Assembly: GCA_937927945.1 (NCBI GenBank)
Contig: CALEYW010000006.1
Location: 62,001 to 126,000 of the forward strand
Reading direction: 5' to 3'
Origin: an uncultured candidate division WPS-2 bacterium
GTDB taxonomy: Bacteria > Vulcanimicrobiota > Vulcanimicrobiia > Vulcanimicrobiales > Vulcanimicrobiaceae
DNA: 64,000 bases
Positions 1 through 7,895 of the stretch are shown here, piece after piece. A program made the translations under genes and the position numbers. The notes under the pieces are model-generated. The model saw only the letters and a list, made by a program, of their open reading frames with translations. It searched no databases and was not told where the DNA came from. Each line of letters starts with the position of its first letter. The first letter of the stretch is position 1.

Positions 1-833
1 TCGCCGGCAACGCGGTAGACGCCGTACGTCGCCGTCGGGCTCAGCGCGATCGCGACGTTGGCCGGCAGCGTCCACGGAGTCGTCGTCCAGATCGCGACCG
101 AGAGCGGCGTGCCGTCGTCGTCGAGACCGAACTTCTCGAGCAGCGCGGGACGCTGCGCCGCGTTCGCGGGGAAGCGGACGTAGACGGAGGGCGAGGTGTG
201 GTCCTTGTACTCGATCTCGGCCTCGGCCAGTGCCGTCTCGTCGTACACGCACCAGAGGGTCGAGCGCAGTCCCTTGTAGAGGTAGTCGCGCTCGGCGAGG
301 TCGGCCAGCGTCTCGACGATCACCGCTTCGTACTCGGGCGCGATCGTCATGTACGGTTCGTCGAAGCGGCCGAACGACGCCCCCATGCGCAGCATCTGCT
401 CGCGCTGGCGGCCCATCCAGTACAGCGCGCGTTCGCGACAGGCGCGGCGCAGCTCGATCGGGTCGGCCGCCCGGAAGTCGAGCTTCAAATGCTTGAGCGT
501 CTCGCGTTCGATCGGCAAGCCGTGCATGTCCCAGCCCGGAACGAAGTCGGCGTAGCGGCCGTCCAGCAGGTGGATCTTCACCAGCGCGTCCTTGAGGAAG
601 CGGTTGAGGAAGGTCCCCATGTGCATGTCGCCGTTCGCGTACGGCGGTCCGTCGTGCAGGATGTACGGTGCTCCGCCCTGCTCGCCGTTGCGCGCCAGCC
701 GCTTGCGATACGTCTGGTGCTCGGTCCACCACGCGACGCGGGCCGGCTCACGTTTGGGGAGCTCGGCCCGCATCGGGAAGTCGGTCTTGGGCAGGTTCAG
801 AGTCGAACGGTAATCGCGCGCGCTTTCGGACAT
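1..833 (-). CDS. ileS: isoleucyl-tRNA synthetase, N-terminal part (runs off window)
   Basis: Charges tRNA-Ile with isoleucine in the cytoplasm. The reverse strand reads MSESARDYRSTLNLPKTDFP from an ATG at 833, the usual IleS N-terminus. A class I signature region follows, NGDMHMGTFLNRFLKD, where the family HIGH motif appears as HMGT. Further on, WTTTPWTLPANVA marks the start of the editing (CP1) domain. Only about 277 residues are inside the window; the KMSKS motif and C-terminus lie to the left. It is the last member of a leftward run with the site-2 protease, csaB and DUF5693, with 78 bases before it and no T-box-like leader that I can see. Confidence 0.93.
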   Translation of the reverse strand, partial: MSESARDYRSTLNLPKTDFPMRAELPKREPARVAWWTEHQTYRKRLARNGEQGGAPYILHDGPPYANGDMHMGTFLNRFLKDALVKIHLLDGRYADFVPGWDMHGLPIERETLKHLKLDFRAADPIELRRACRERALYWMGRQREQMLRMGASFGRFDEPYMTIAPEYEAVIVETLADLAERDYLYKGLRSTLWCVYDETALAEAEIEYKDHTSPSVYVRFPANAAQRPALLEKFGLDDDGTPLSVAIWTTTPWTLPANVAIALSPTATYGVYRVAG

Positions 834-911
834 CGGAACGGTCTGACTTCGGGCGGAACCGTGCGGCGCTCCCCCCGGCTCGCGCGAAAGTTTCGCGTTC
901 GGACGGTTGCT

Positions 912-1667
912 CTACGCCGTGACGGGGACGTCGCCGGACGGAACGCGGGTGGAGGTGCGCAGAGCGCGCTCCTGCGACCAGCTCTGACGCAGGAGGAACG
1001 CGCCCAGCAACGCGCACCAGCCGTACGACACGTCCCTCAGGCCGGCTGCCGCGAGCACACCGGCGGCCACGAAGACGACGGCGAACGCCATGCCGACCCG
1101 CGCAGCGGCGATCGTCGCGGTGCGACGATCGTGACCGCGCCGCCACAGCACCGCGCGCAGCACCCGCCCGCCGTCCATCGGATAGGCGGGGATCATGTTG
1201 AAGACCGCCAGCACGCCGTTGACCAAGGCGACGTAGGTGCCCAGCCGGCCGAGCGCCTCGCCGACGCTCCCCGAGGCGTAACGGTCGATCGCGAAGGTGG
1301 CGGCGAGCGCGACGACGCCGAGCAGGGCGCTCATGATCGGTCCGGCGGCCGCGATCGCGGCGTCAGCCCGCGGCGTCCCGGGTTCGGTTTCCAGCTCCGC
1401 GACGCCGCCGAAGAGGAACAGCGTGATCGCCCGGGTGCGCACGCCGAAGCGGCGGGCGACCAAGGCGTGCGCGAACTCGTGGGCGACGACGCTGACGAAC
1501 AGCGCGAGTGCGCAGAGTGCGCCGAGCGCGTACGCCTGAGCCGTCGGCGTCGCGGCCAGACCGCGCGCGAGCACGACCGTCATGAACGCGTAGACGACGA
1601 GCCACGAAACGTGCACGCCGACGCGAATGCCGAACAGACGACCCAGAAAAAACGTCTGCCGTCTCAC
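912..1667 (-). CDS. site-2 protease family (M50) membrane metalloprotease
   Basis: Intramembrane zinc protease of the S2P/RIP type, 251 residues with about six hydrophobic segments. The zinc motif HEFAH is at residues 63-67. The third ligand motif NMIPAYPMDGG lies near residues 157-167, with Asp165 as the expected ligand. There is no PDZ or CBS domain, so this is a minimal M50 core like the family often annotated 'site-2 protease family protein'. The substrate cannot be told from sequence. It sits 21 bases after csaB and ahead of ileS on the same strand, so co-transcription is likely. Confidence 0.88.
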   Translation of the reverse strand: MRRQTFFLGRLFGIRVGVHVSWLVVYAFMTVVLARGLAATPTAQAYALGALCALALFVSVVAHEFAHALVARRFGVRTRAITLFLFGGVAELETEPGTPRADAAIAAAGPIMSALLGVVALAATFAIDRYASGSVGEALGRLGTYVALVNGVLAVFNMIPAYPMDGGRVLRAVLWRRGHDRRTATIAAARVGMAFAVVFVAAGVLAAAGLRDVSYGWCALLGAFLLRQSWSQERALRTSTRVPSGDVPVTA

Positions 1668-1688
1668 CGTGACGCGCTCGTTCGCGCG

Positions 1689-2816
1689 TCAGCCTTCGCC
1701 GCCTGCAGACTTTGGTGTAACGCGTGTCACGAGTTCGTTCAAGACGTCGAAGTTGCGCTCGGCGAGTTGCTCGATCTGCGGGCGCACGCTCTGCAAGTGG
1801 GCGGTCAACTCCGCGCGACGCGCCCACGCATCGTCGAGCCTGCGCGCGATCTCGTCCGCCGCCGGAAGCGGCTGGCCCGGGACGAACAGCGGTGCGGCCG
1901 GATAGGCGAGGTCCTCGCAGAGCGACGTGACCTTGGGATCGTAGGGCAGCGCGAGGAACGGAACGCCGGCCCGCGCGGCGAGGATCAGTGCGTGCAGTCG
2001 CATGCCGATCACGAGCGACGCGCGCGCGATCACCTGCGCGGCTTGGCCCAATGGATAATCCGGCAGCAGCACCGGCGTCGACGCGCAGCGGCGGATGATC
2101 GCGGTCGAGACTTCGGCGTCAGGCGGTCCTCCGAGCGGCAAGAAGGCGACGCGCGCGCCGTACTTCCCGGCCAGCCGGTCCGCGACGGCGGCCAGCGCAG
2201 CCGTCGTCGCCTCCGACGCTTGCCATTTGCGCACCGACACCACGACCAGCGGCGCATCGTCGCCGGCCAGTCCTTCCGCGGCGAGGTCGAGCGGCTCGCC
2301 GCCGGACTCGAACAGGAACACCGGGTCGGCCGTCCGCTCGACGTGCACGCCGGGGACGAGGCCGCCGAGCAGCTTCTGCGAGCGGACGTCGCGCACGGTC
2401 GCCGCCGCGATCCCGCGGCAGAAGTTGCGGACGATGGCCCGGCCCCAGAAATCGAGGGGCCCGATCGACTGGGCGAACACCATCGTCGGTTTTCCCGCCC
2501 GCACGGCCGTGCGGATCACGTTGCTGTAGTAGAGGAGACTGCGCAAGCTGGTGACGTTCTGCAGCAGGCCTCCGCCGCCGGAGAGCACGACGTCGGCACG
2601 ATCGATGGCGCCGCGGACGCGGCCGAGGTCCATCCGCGGTGTCGCCTCCACGCCGAAGGTGCGCGCGGTTTGCGCCGGGTCGCCGCTCAGCACGTCGACC
2701 GCGCAGCCCGGCCAGTGCGAGCGCAGACGCGAGACGATGACTTCGAGCAGCGCCTCGTCGCCGAGGTTCCCGAAACCGTAGTATCCGCTGAGCAGAAATC
2801 GGGGCGCGCCGGCCAT
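1689..2816 (-). CDS. csaB: polysaccharide pyruvyl transferase CsaB
   Basis: CsaB-type ketal-pyruvyl transferase, 375 residues, which adds pyruvate to secondary cell-wall polysaccharide that anchors SLH-domain proteins in Gram-positives and some diderm Terrabacteria. The N-terminus LLSGYYGFGNLGDEALLE carries the GNLGDEA signature. The glycine-rich SGGGGLLQ follows near residue 80. GMRLHALILAA and ALPYDPKV in the C-terminal half are the typical family signatures. The start is one base past the stop of the DUF5693 gene, a pairing seen in many Terrabacteria. Whether SLH proteins exist here cannot be judged from the window. Confidence 0.9.
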   Translation of the reverse strand: MAGAPRFLLSGYYGFGNLGDEALLEVIVSRLRSHWPGCAVDVLSGDPAQTARTFGVEATPRMDLGRVRGAIDRADVVLSGGGGLLQNVTSLRSLLYYSNVIRTAVRAGKPTMVFAQSIGPLDFWGRAIVRNFCRGIAAATVRDVRSQKLLGGLVPGVHVERTADPVFLFESGGEPLDLAAEGLAGDDAPLVVVSVRKWQASEATTAALAAVADRLAGKYGARVAFLPLGGPPDAEVSTAIIRRCASTPVLLPDYPLGQAAQVIARASLVIGMRLHALILAARAGVPFLALPYDPKVTSLCEDLAYPAAPLFVPGQPLPAADEIARRLDDAWARRAELTAHLQSVRPQIEQLAERNFDVLNELVTRVTPKSAGGEG

Positions 2817-2817
2817 C

Positions 2818-4794
2818 TCACGGACGCCGGAAGCGGCGGTACGCGACGATGGCGATCGCGCCGATGAGCAGCCCGATCACCGCGCCGTTGACCAGCCGCA
2901 GCGCGGAGATGAACAGGTGCGTGTGCAGGTGCGAGAACGTGTCCGCCACGTCGCCCAAACCGACCCCGATCGCGAGCGCCAGCAGCCAGCCCCAGCGAGC
3001 GCGGTCGCCGGGGAGCAGTGCCGGCACGAGCATCAGGGCCGGAAAGCCGACCAAGAACTCCTTGAACCGCGGGCGGACTTGGAGCAGCGTCGTCAGGTGG
3101 GCGCGCAAGGCGAGCTCGATCCCGGACGGCGCGATGTCGCTTTGATTTCCACTGCGCACCAGAACCAGATACCCCGCGCCGAGCAGCACGATCCCGGCGA
3201 CCAGCTGCAGCACCGTCACCGGCGATTCGGCCAGCCGAGCCGGTGCGACGCGCGCGCCCCAGCGATCCGTGAAGAGGTACAGCACCAGCGCAATGAGCGG
3301 CGGCAAAACTAGCACGGCCTTCACGCCGCTGAAGCGGTCGATCTCGATCATCGTCAACGGCGTCGAGAGCAGGCCGACGATGACCAGCACGCCGCCCAGC
3401 GTCACGCCGATCGCGATCGCCATCACCCGGATCCCGTCGAGGATCGCCGCACCGGTCGTCGGCGCGCGCGGTGCGCGAAAAGCCGGCGCGATCGCGACGA
3501 AGCCGGCGACCGCGAAGGCGATCGCACCGATCAAGGCCAGCACTTTGCGCGCCGCCATGTCGTGGTGCACCGCGAAGCCCCCGACGACGAGCAGCAGGTC
3601 GCACGCGACGAACGCGATCAGCCAGCGCGACCCGCCGATCCCGAAGACATCGAGCAGCAGCAAGAGTATCGCCGGAACGGCAAGCGAAACGGCCGCGATC
3701 TCCCACCAGCGCGTCTCGAACCGATCGATGGGCGACGCCGTGCCGATCTTCAGTCCCGACGCGCGGATGCTCTGCGCGATCTGCCGGACGAGTTCGACGT
3801 TGGTCGCCTCGATCGAACGGTCGCCCCACTGGTGCGCGAAAGGACGCAAATACACGACGCGGATGTTGCGCTCGCGCACGCCGAGCGCGTAGCGCGAGAC
3901 GATCTCTTCCGGACGAAGTTTGTCCTGTTCGACCTTCGAGATCGCCTGCACGCGGACGGTGGCGTTGGGCAGGTCCTTCGCAAGCGTCTCGCTCCCGGCT
4001 TGGTTCTGTTTGACGTCGTACGTCTCGACCGTGCCGAAATCGACGTGCTCGTCGTGCATCACGGCGGCGGTGTCCGCGATCGTGTCGGGATAGCCGACGA
4101 CCTGATTGCGCAAGCCGAAGAAGATGACCGTGTGCGCGTTGTGGCCGGCGACCTCGTCTCGAAATAGCGCGCGGATCTGCGGTGCCTTGAAGCGCTCGTC
4201 GTTCTGCAGTCGCGGCACCAGATACAGGTTGAGCTCGCGCGCGAGCGCGACGCGATCGGCCGGCAGACCCAGCCCCACGGAGCTGAAATAGTCGGCCTGT
4301 GTGCGGATCGCGAATACCGCGGGCGCCGCGCGGCGCAGCACGCGCACCGCACGCGGCGAGAACTTGAGCGCGAGCTGCTGCGCATACCGGTTCGCGGTGG
4401 CCGGATCGTACGCTACCAGGTACACCTCGTCGGTGCGAATGCCGTGCACGGCGAGCCGTGCGAACACCGGATCGTGGAATCCGGTCAGCTTCGCCTGCGA
4501 GAGCAGCGTCGTGCCGGGATACACCGCCGCGCTCGCCGACGACGACACCGCGCCGCCGAGCTCTTCTTGCACCGCGAGCGACGTCAGCCCGGCGCGCCGC
4601 AGCGCAATGAGAAACGCGCGCTGATCGTACGCGTACGAACGCGCGAGCGATTGAAAGTCCGCGTCGTCCATCACGATCTCGACACGGTTCGCTCGATGCT
4701 CGTGCCGTTCGCGCCGTACGACGATGTAGAGCGAGGCGAGAAGCCCGATCACAAGCAGGGCATACAGCAGACGGCGGTAGGTCACGTTCGGCAT
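2818..4794 (-). CDS. DUF5693 family multi-pass membrane protein
   Basis: 658 residues: a signal-anchor segment at about residues 10-25, a long extracytoplasmic domain of roughly 330 residues, then a C-terminal half with eight or more hydrophobic helices. This layout and the place directly before csaB match DUF5693, whose function is not established; cell-envelope biogenesis is inferred from context. The ATG at 4794 is chosen because it supplies the expected membrane anchor. No good Shine-Dalgarno precedes it. Instead an intrinsic terminator-like hairpin ends about seven bases upstream of the start, which suggests controlled read-through. Confidence 0.82.
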   Translation of the reverse strand: MPNVTYRRLLYALLVIGLLASLYIVVRRERHEHRANRVEIVMDDADFQSLARSYAYDQRAFLIALRRAGLTSLAVQEELGGAVSSSASAAVYPGTTLLSQAKLTGFHDPVFARLAVHGIRTDEVYLVAYDPATANRYAQQLALKFSPRAVRVLRRAAPAVFAIRTQADYFSSVGLGLPADRVALARELNLYLVPRLQNDERFKAPQIRALFRDEVAGHNAHTVIFFGLRNQVVGYPDTIADTAAVMHDEHVDFGTVETYDVKQNQAGSETLAKDLPNATVRVQAISKVEQDKLRPEEIVSRYALGVRERNIRVVYLRPFAHQWGDRSIEATNVELVRQIAQSIRASGLKIGTASPIDRFETRWWEIAAVSLAVPAILLLLLDVFGIGGSRWLIAFVACDLLLVVGGFAVHHDMAARKVLALIGAIAFAVAGFVAIAPAFRAPRAPTTGAAILDGIRVMAIAIGVTLGGVLVIVGLLSTPLTMIEIDRFSGVKAVLVLPPLIALVLYLFTDRWGARVAPARLAESPVTVLQLVAGIVLLGAGYLVLVRSGNQSDIAPSGIELALRAHLTTLLQVRPRFKEFLVGFPALMLVPALLPGDRARWGWLLALAIGVGLGDVADTFSHLHTHLFISALRLVNGAVIGLLIGAIAIVAYRRFRRP

Positions 4795-4800
4795 CTTCGC

Positions 4801-4836
4801 AGAAAAACAACAAGACCCGCTGTGAAGCGGGTCTTG
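4801..4836 (-). terminator. intrinsic terminator
   Basis: Perfect 10-bp stem CAAGACCCGC/GCGGGTCTTG with a six-base loop (4811-4836), followed on the reverse strand by TTGTTTTTC. It ends just before the DUF5693 start codon. It could stop transcripts from the enoyl-CoA hydratase side or act as an attenuator. No T-run exists on the forward strand. Confidence 0.8.
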
Positions 4837-4912
4837 CTGCCGTCGCGTAGCAGGTTGCCCTACTACCGGGTGTGGGCGACGATTTCATGCGTCGTTTCGA
4901 CGCTGCCCACAC
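4801..4912 (-). ncRNA. candidate structured leader RNA or small RNA
   Basis: On the reverse strand three helices follow each other. (1) GTGTGGGC (4905-4912) pairs with GCCCACAC (4870-4877) around an inner GCGTCG/CGACGC stem with an AAA loop (4889-4903). (2) An 8-bp stem, 4859-4866 with 4847-4854, is closed by a GCAA tetraloop. (3) A 10-bp terminator stem (4811-4836) is followed by a T-rich tract. I do not recognise it as any known riboswitch, SRP RNA or 6S RNA. It lies between the enoyl-CoA hydratase and DUF5693 genes, both on this strand, so it may be a cis leader of DUF5693-csaB or a free small RNA. Confidence 0.5.
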
Positions 4913-5015
4913 CGGACGATTATCGTAACATAAGGATTGGAACATCGAGCCGCGATTCCTCTCGTTCGCGCCCCCTGCCGGTTAAGGTTCCGTAACAAGG
5001 GGACGCCGCCGAATT

Positions 5016-5801
5016 TCATGTCCGCCAGACGGGGGGCCGCTTGCCGACGAAGGCGCCCATGCCTTCTTGAGCGTCGGCGGCGAGCGCGTTCTGCGACATC
5101 ACTTCCTTGGCGTATGCGTACGCTTGGGCTTGCGGCAGGTCGATCTGGGCGTAGAAGGCCGCCTTCCCCAGACCGACGACCGCGCCGGCGCTGCCGGCAA
5201 TCTTGGAAGCCAGGGAACTGGTCGCGGACTCGAGCGCTTCGGGAGGTACCGCGCGATTGATCAGGCCCCAATCGGCCGCCGTGAGGGCGTCGATCGGTTC
5301 GCCGGTGAGGAGCATCTCCATCGCGCGTTTGCGGCCGATCGCGCGGGTCAGCGCCACCATCGGCGTCGTGCAGAACAAGCCGATCTTGACGCCCGGCGTC
5401 GCGAAGACCGCAGCGGTCGACGCGATCGCGAGATCGCAGGTCGCGACGAGTTGACAGCCGGCGGCGGTGGCGACCCCGGCGACTTCGGCGATCACCGGCT
5501 GCGGGATCGTCTGAATCGACTCCATCAACTTGACGCAGGTATCGAAGGTCAAGCGGTAGTCCTCGATGCTGCGTTCGAGCATCTCGCGCAGATCGTGTCC
5601 GGCGCTGAAGGCCGGACCGAGCCCGCGCAGGATCACCGCCTTGATCGAGCGGTCCGCGCCGATCGCCGCGAACGCGGCGAGGAGTTCGCGCATGACTTCA
5701 AGCGAGAGCGCGTTGCGCTTCTCGGGACGGTTGAGCGTCACGACGGCGATCCCGTCGGCGCCCTCCACGAGGAGGTGGCGATATGCGCTGGTTGCGATCA
5801 T
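5016..5801 (-). CDS. enoyl-CoA hydratase/isomerase family protein
   Basis: Crotonase-fold enzyme, 261 residues, acting on acyl-CoA thioesters. LNRPEKRNALS near the N-terminus and the oxyanion-hole regions (LGPAFSAGHDLREM and a GVATAAGCQL loop) are typical. The glutamate positions of classical hydratases are not clearly both present, so the exact reaction (hydration, isomerisation or other) is open. An upstream in-frame ATG at 5894 would add 31 low-complexity residues. I prefer the ATG at 5801, where homology to the fold begins. It is separated from DUF5693 by a 220-base gap holding the structured RNA. Confidence 0.85.
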   Translation of the reverse strand: MIATSAYRHLLVEGADGIAVVTLNRPEKRNALSLEVMRELLAAFAAIGADRSIKAVILRGLGPAFSAGHDLREMLERSIEDYRLTFDTCVKLMESIQTIPQPVIAEVAGVATAAGCQLVATCDLAIASTAAVFATPGVKIGLFCTTPMVALTRAIGRKRAMEMLLTGEPIDALTAADWGLINRAVPPEALESATSSLASKIAGSAGAVVGLGKAAFYAQIDLPQAQAYAYAKEVMSQNALAADAQEGMGAFVGKRPPVWRT

Positions 5802-5817
5802 CGGCGTTGGCCTTTGC

Positions 5818-6192
5818 TTAGGGGGTCGGGGTGGGCTCCGGTGAGACTCCGCCCTTGTGATGCTTCTTCTTGCCGCTGGGCGCGACGGTGGCACCGCTCA
5901 TCGAGTTGCCGTGGCCGATCGGCGACGCCTTCGGGGCACGGGCGCCCATCGCTTTGGCTGCTGAGGTGCAGGCGTAGCCGCCGTGCTTGGTCTTCCCGTA
6001 GTACTCCGTACCTTCGGCCCAGTAGATCTTCGAGGTGGTGTTTATCCACACGGCCGGGTCGCCCGCTGGGCACGAGGGGACGGTGGCGGAAAGCGAGCCG
6101 GCCGGCGCGGGAGTGCCCTTGGGTTTCGCGGACGCACCAAAAGGAACGGCGACGGCGAGCACGAGCGCGAGAACGGCGGCAAGGCGTATCAT
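5818..6192 (-). CDS. small secreted lysine-rich protein
   Basis: 124 residues from an ATG at 6192, with a signal peptide ending near ASA. The mature part contains a compact motif, DPAVWINTTSKIYW...YYGKTKHGGYAC, flanked by two cysteines. This recurs in small exported proteins of Acidobacteria-like genomes, where a residue stretch DPVVWVNT..YYGKTKxGxYM is common; that comparison is from memory. The tail is basic and proline/threonine-rich. The function is unknown. It lies 16 bases upstream of the enoyl-CoA hydratase start on the same strand. Confidence 0.6.
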   Translation of the reverse strand: MIRLAAVLALVLAVAVPFGASAKPKGTPAPAGSLSATVPSCPAGDPAVWINTTSKIYWAEGTEYYGKTKHGGYACTSAAKAMGARAPKASPIGHGNSMSGATVAPSGKKKHHKGGVSPEPTPTP

Positions 6193-6229
6193 GCCCGGTA
6201 TTTGGGTCAAACGCACGCCGCCCCCTGGG

Positions 6230-7396
6230 CTATTTTCCGCGCGGCCAGGGGACGGCGATAGTCAGCGCGGCTTGAAGCGACGTCGGGCCGCCCGGGAGCG
6301 GCCGGGCTTGCTGGATCAGGACGCGAGCGTGCGGGGTGACGAGAGCCTCCACGTACCACAGGAGCGCGCGCGTCGCTGCCGGGGCGGCGAATGCGTCCTC
6401 GCGGATCCCGACGAACGCATGCTCGCCGAGCCGCCAGCGCAAGCGCGCGAACCCGCCGGTCGAGTCCAGGCGTCCCCCGATGCCGTCGCTGTTGTAGTCG
6501 CGGCCCCACCACTGTTCGGCCAGCAGCTCCAACCGGCGGTGGCGCGCGTCGATCGAAACGCCGGTGCGCGTGTACGCGTCGTTGAAGGACGCCCGTCCGA
6601 GCGGTGTGATGCCGGCCGTGCCCGAGATCGCGTCGATCCCGAGCCGCAGGTCGTCGTTCAGCGGCACGCGCGCGTAGAGGCCATACTCCGGCGCCGCGAA
6701 CGTCTGCGTCGTTCCGGTGTCGACCGGCTTTCCGCCGTAGGCCGAACCCGACGCGTTGCCGACGCCGATCGTCGCGGCGAAGCGCGCGACGCCGACGGAG
6801 CGTTCCGCTTCGAGGCCCCAGCGCGGCGTCGCGAGCGTCAGCTCGTTGAGGCCGGCTCGCGCGCCTTCGTAGCCGTAGGTCGTGAGCGTGTCGAGGCGCT
6901 GCGCAGGCGAATGGACGAGCGGCAGTTCGAACAATCCGGCGCGGTACAACACCTTCGAGTGGTCGTCGCGATAGGCGAGGTACCCCAGAAACAGCGACGC
7001 CGGACCGCCTTGGCTGCCGAGGCTCTCGTGCACGAACGCCTCGATCTGTCCGACCTCGACTGCGCCGAGAATCGCGCCCGCCGGAACGGTTCTCGTCGTA
7101 CTTCCCTGCGGCGGCGTCTCGGTGTAGCCGATCTGCTCGCGCAAGGCGACGATCGTCGTGCCGTGTTTCGCCAGACCGTCGATGCGGTAGCCGCGATTGC
7201 GGAACTCGTTGCCGAACGCGTTGAGTTCGGGCAGCACCGAGTGGCACGTCGCGCACGTCAGGTTGTAGCGTTGCGCGAAGATCGGCATCGCCTGCGCCGC
7301 GCGCGGCGCGAACGCGCACGCGATGCCGATGCCGATGCCGATGCCGGCCTGCAGCGCGGCGACGGCGACGCGGTTATCGGACAATGACCGCTCCAC
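6230..7396 (-). CDS. outer-membrane porin-like protein with one c-type heme site
   Basis: 388 residues, GTG start, with a signal peptide ending AAQA. The mature N-terminus has a single heme-binding CATCH motif inside YNLTCATCHSVLPELNAFG, followed by FGNEFRNRGYRI. That combination is typical of periplasm-facing cytochrome/beta-barrel proteins found with extracellular electron transfer or metal genes. The remaining residues alternate in beta-strand fashion with many aromatic ends. The gene overlaps the cupredoxin lipoprotein upstream by 23 bases, so the two are translated together. The signal peptide is encoded in part by four GATGCC repeats (7322-7345) that give an Ile-Gly run. Confidence 0.72.
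   Translation of the reverse strand: MERSLSDNRVAVAALQAGIGIGIGIACAFAPRAAQAMPIFAQRYNLTCATCHSVLPELNAFGNEFRNRGYRIDGLAKHGTTIVALREQIGYTETPPQGSTTRTVPAGAILGAVEVGQIEAFVHESLGSQGGPASLFLGYLAYRDDHSKVLYRAGLFELPLVHSPAQRLDTLTTYGYEGARAGLNELTLATPRWGLEAERSVGVARFAATIGVGNASGSAYGGKPVDTGTTQTFAAPEYGLYARVPLNDDLRLGIDAISGTAGITPLGRASFNDAYTRTGVSIDARHRRLELLAEQWWGRDYNSDGIGGRLDSTGGFARLRWRLGEHAFVGIREDAFAAPAATRALLWYVEALVTPHARVLIQQARPLPGGPTSLQAALTIAVPWPRGK
7322..7345. repeat. (GATGCC)4 hexanucleotide repeat in coding sequence
   Basis: Four perfect tandem GATGCC copies. On the coding (reverse) strand they read as alternating Gly-Ile codons in the hydrophobic core of the signal peptide of the heme protein. Slippage would change length in-frame by two residues per unit, so it would tune rather than switch off export. 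Confidence 0.85.
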
Positions 7397-7838
7397 GCAT
7401 CGGTGCGCCGTAGTGGTAGAAGCAGCCGTACAGATAGGTTCCGGCCTTGTCGGCGAGCAGCGGCTGCGACGAAGCGCCCGCCGCGAGATTGCCGGAAGTC
7501 CAGCCCGTCGAGAGCCGGTCGCCGGAGGTGTTCAGCGCGGAGCCGCCGAGCGGCGATCCGGCCGGGAACGCCGCGCCGTCGAACGACGACGAGGTGTGCG
7601 CGAACGAGTCGACGTTCACGAAGCGGATCGTCGAGCCGACCGGGACGGTCGCGATCGGGGGTGTGAACCCGCCGCTGCTCCCGTACGCCGTCGCGACGAC
7701 GGTGGAGGTCGTCAACGAGACGTCGATCGTCGTCAACGAGGTGGACGTCGTCGCGGCGGCGTTCGCCGCCCCCGCAGACGGAGCACCGGGCGTGCACGCT
7801 ACGAGGACGGCGACGAGGAGGAGCGAGATGGATCGCAC
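7374..7838 (-). CDS. cupredoxin-like lipoprotein
   Basis: 154 residues, GTG start. The lipobox VLVAC places the lipidated Cys at 15. The mature domain has a type 1 copper set: His81 (SFAHTS), then Cys139, His142 and Met147 in GCFYHYGAPM, the plastocyanin-like C-x2-H-x4-M order. It is likely a periplasmic membrane-anchored electron carrier or copper binder. The promoter-proximal region (7862-7876, reverse strand) carries a TTCA-N7-TTCA repeat shared with the two other promoters of the island. It is followed in overlap by the heme porin gene. The histidine kinase gene ends 57 bases upstream. Confidence 0.82.
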   Translation of the reverse strand: MRSISLLLVAVLVACTPGAPSAGAANAAATTSTSLTTIDVSLTTSTVVATAYGSSGGFTPPIATVPVGSTIRFVNVDSFAHTSSSFDGAAFPAGSPLGGSALNTSGDRLSTGWTSGNLAAGASSQPLLADKAGTYLYGCFYHYGAPMRGAVIVR

Positions 7839-7861
7839 GGGCTGATTCTCGCGCCGGGTTG

Positions 7862-7876
7862 TGAAGCGGCGATGAA
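7862..7876 (-). promoter_or_regulatory. TTCA-N7-TTCA direct repeat (candidate response-regulator site)
   Basis: The reverse strand reads TTCATCGCCGCTTCA, two TTCA half-sites with 11-bp period, about 23 bases upstream of the cupredoxin GTG. The spacer is close to that at 9533-9547 (GAGCCGC against TCGCCGC). The 11-bp phasing is what OmpR-family dimers use. Confidence 0.5.
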
Positions 7877-7895
7877 AGCCGTGCGGGGATCGCTC

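Noticed and set aside
198..2867. Very long forward open frame (889 codons) opposite ileS, the protease and csaB
   Set aside because: Composition is Arg/Ala/Asp-rich low-information sequence and it lies antisense to three genes with clear family motifs; a GC-frame shadow.
4847..4912. c-di-GMP, cobalamin, SRP or 6S RNA identity for the structured element
   Set aside because: None of the conserved sequence cores of these classes is present; only the helices are clear.
2687..4945. 752-codon frame overlapping DUF5693 on the same strand
   Set aside because: Out of frame with the membrane protein that shows proper helices; no signature.
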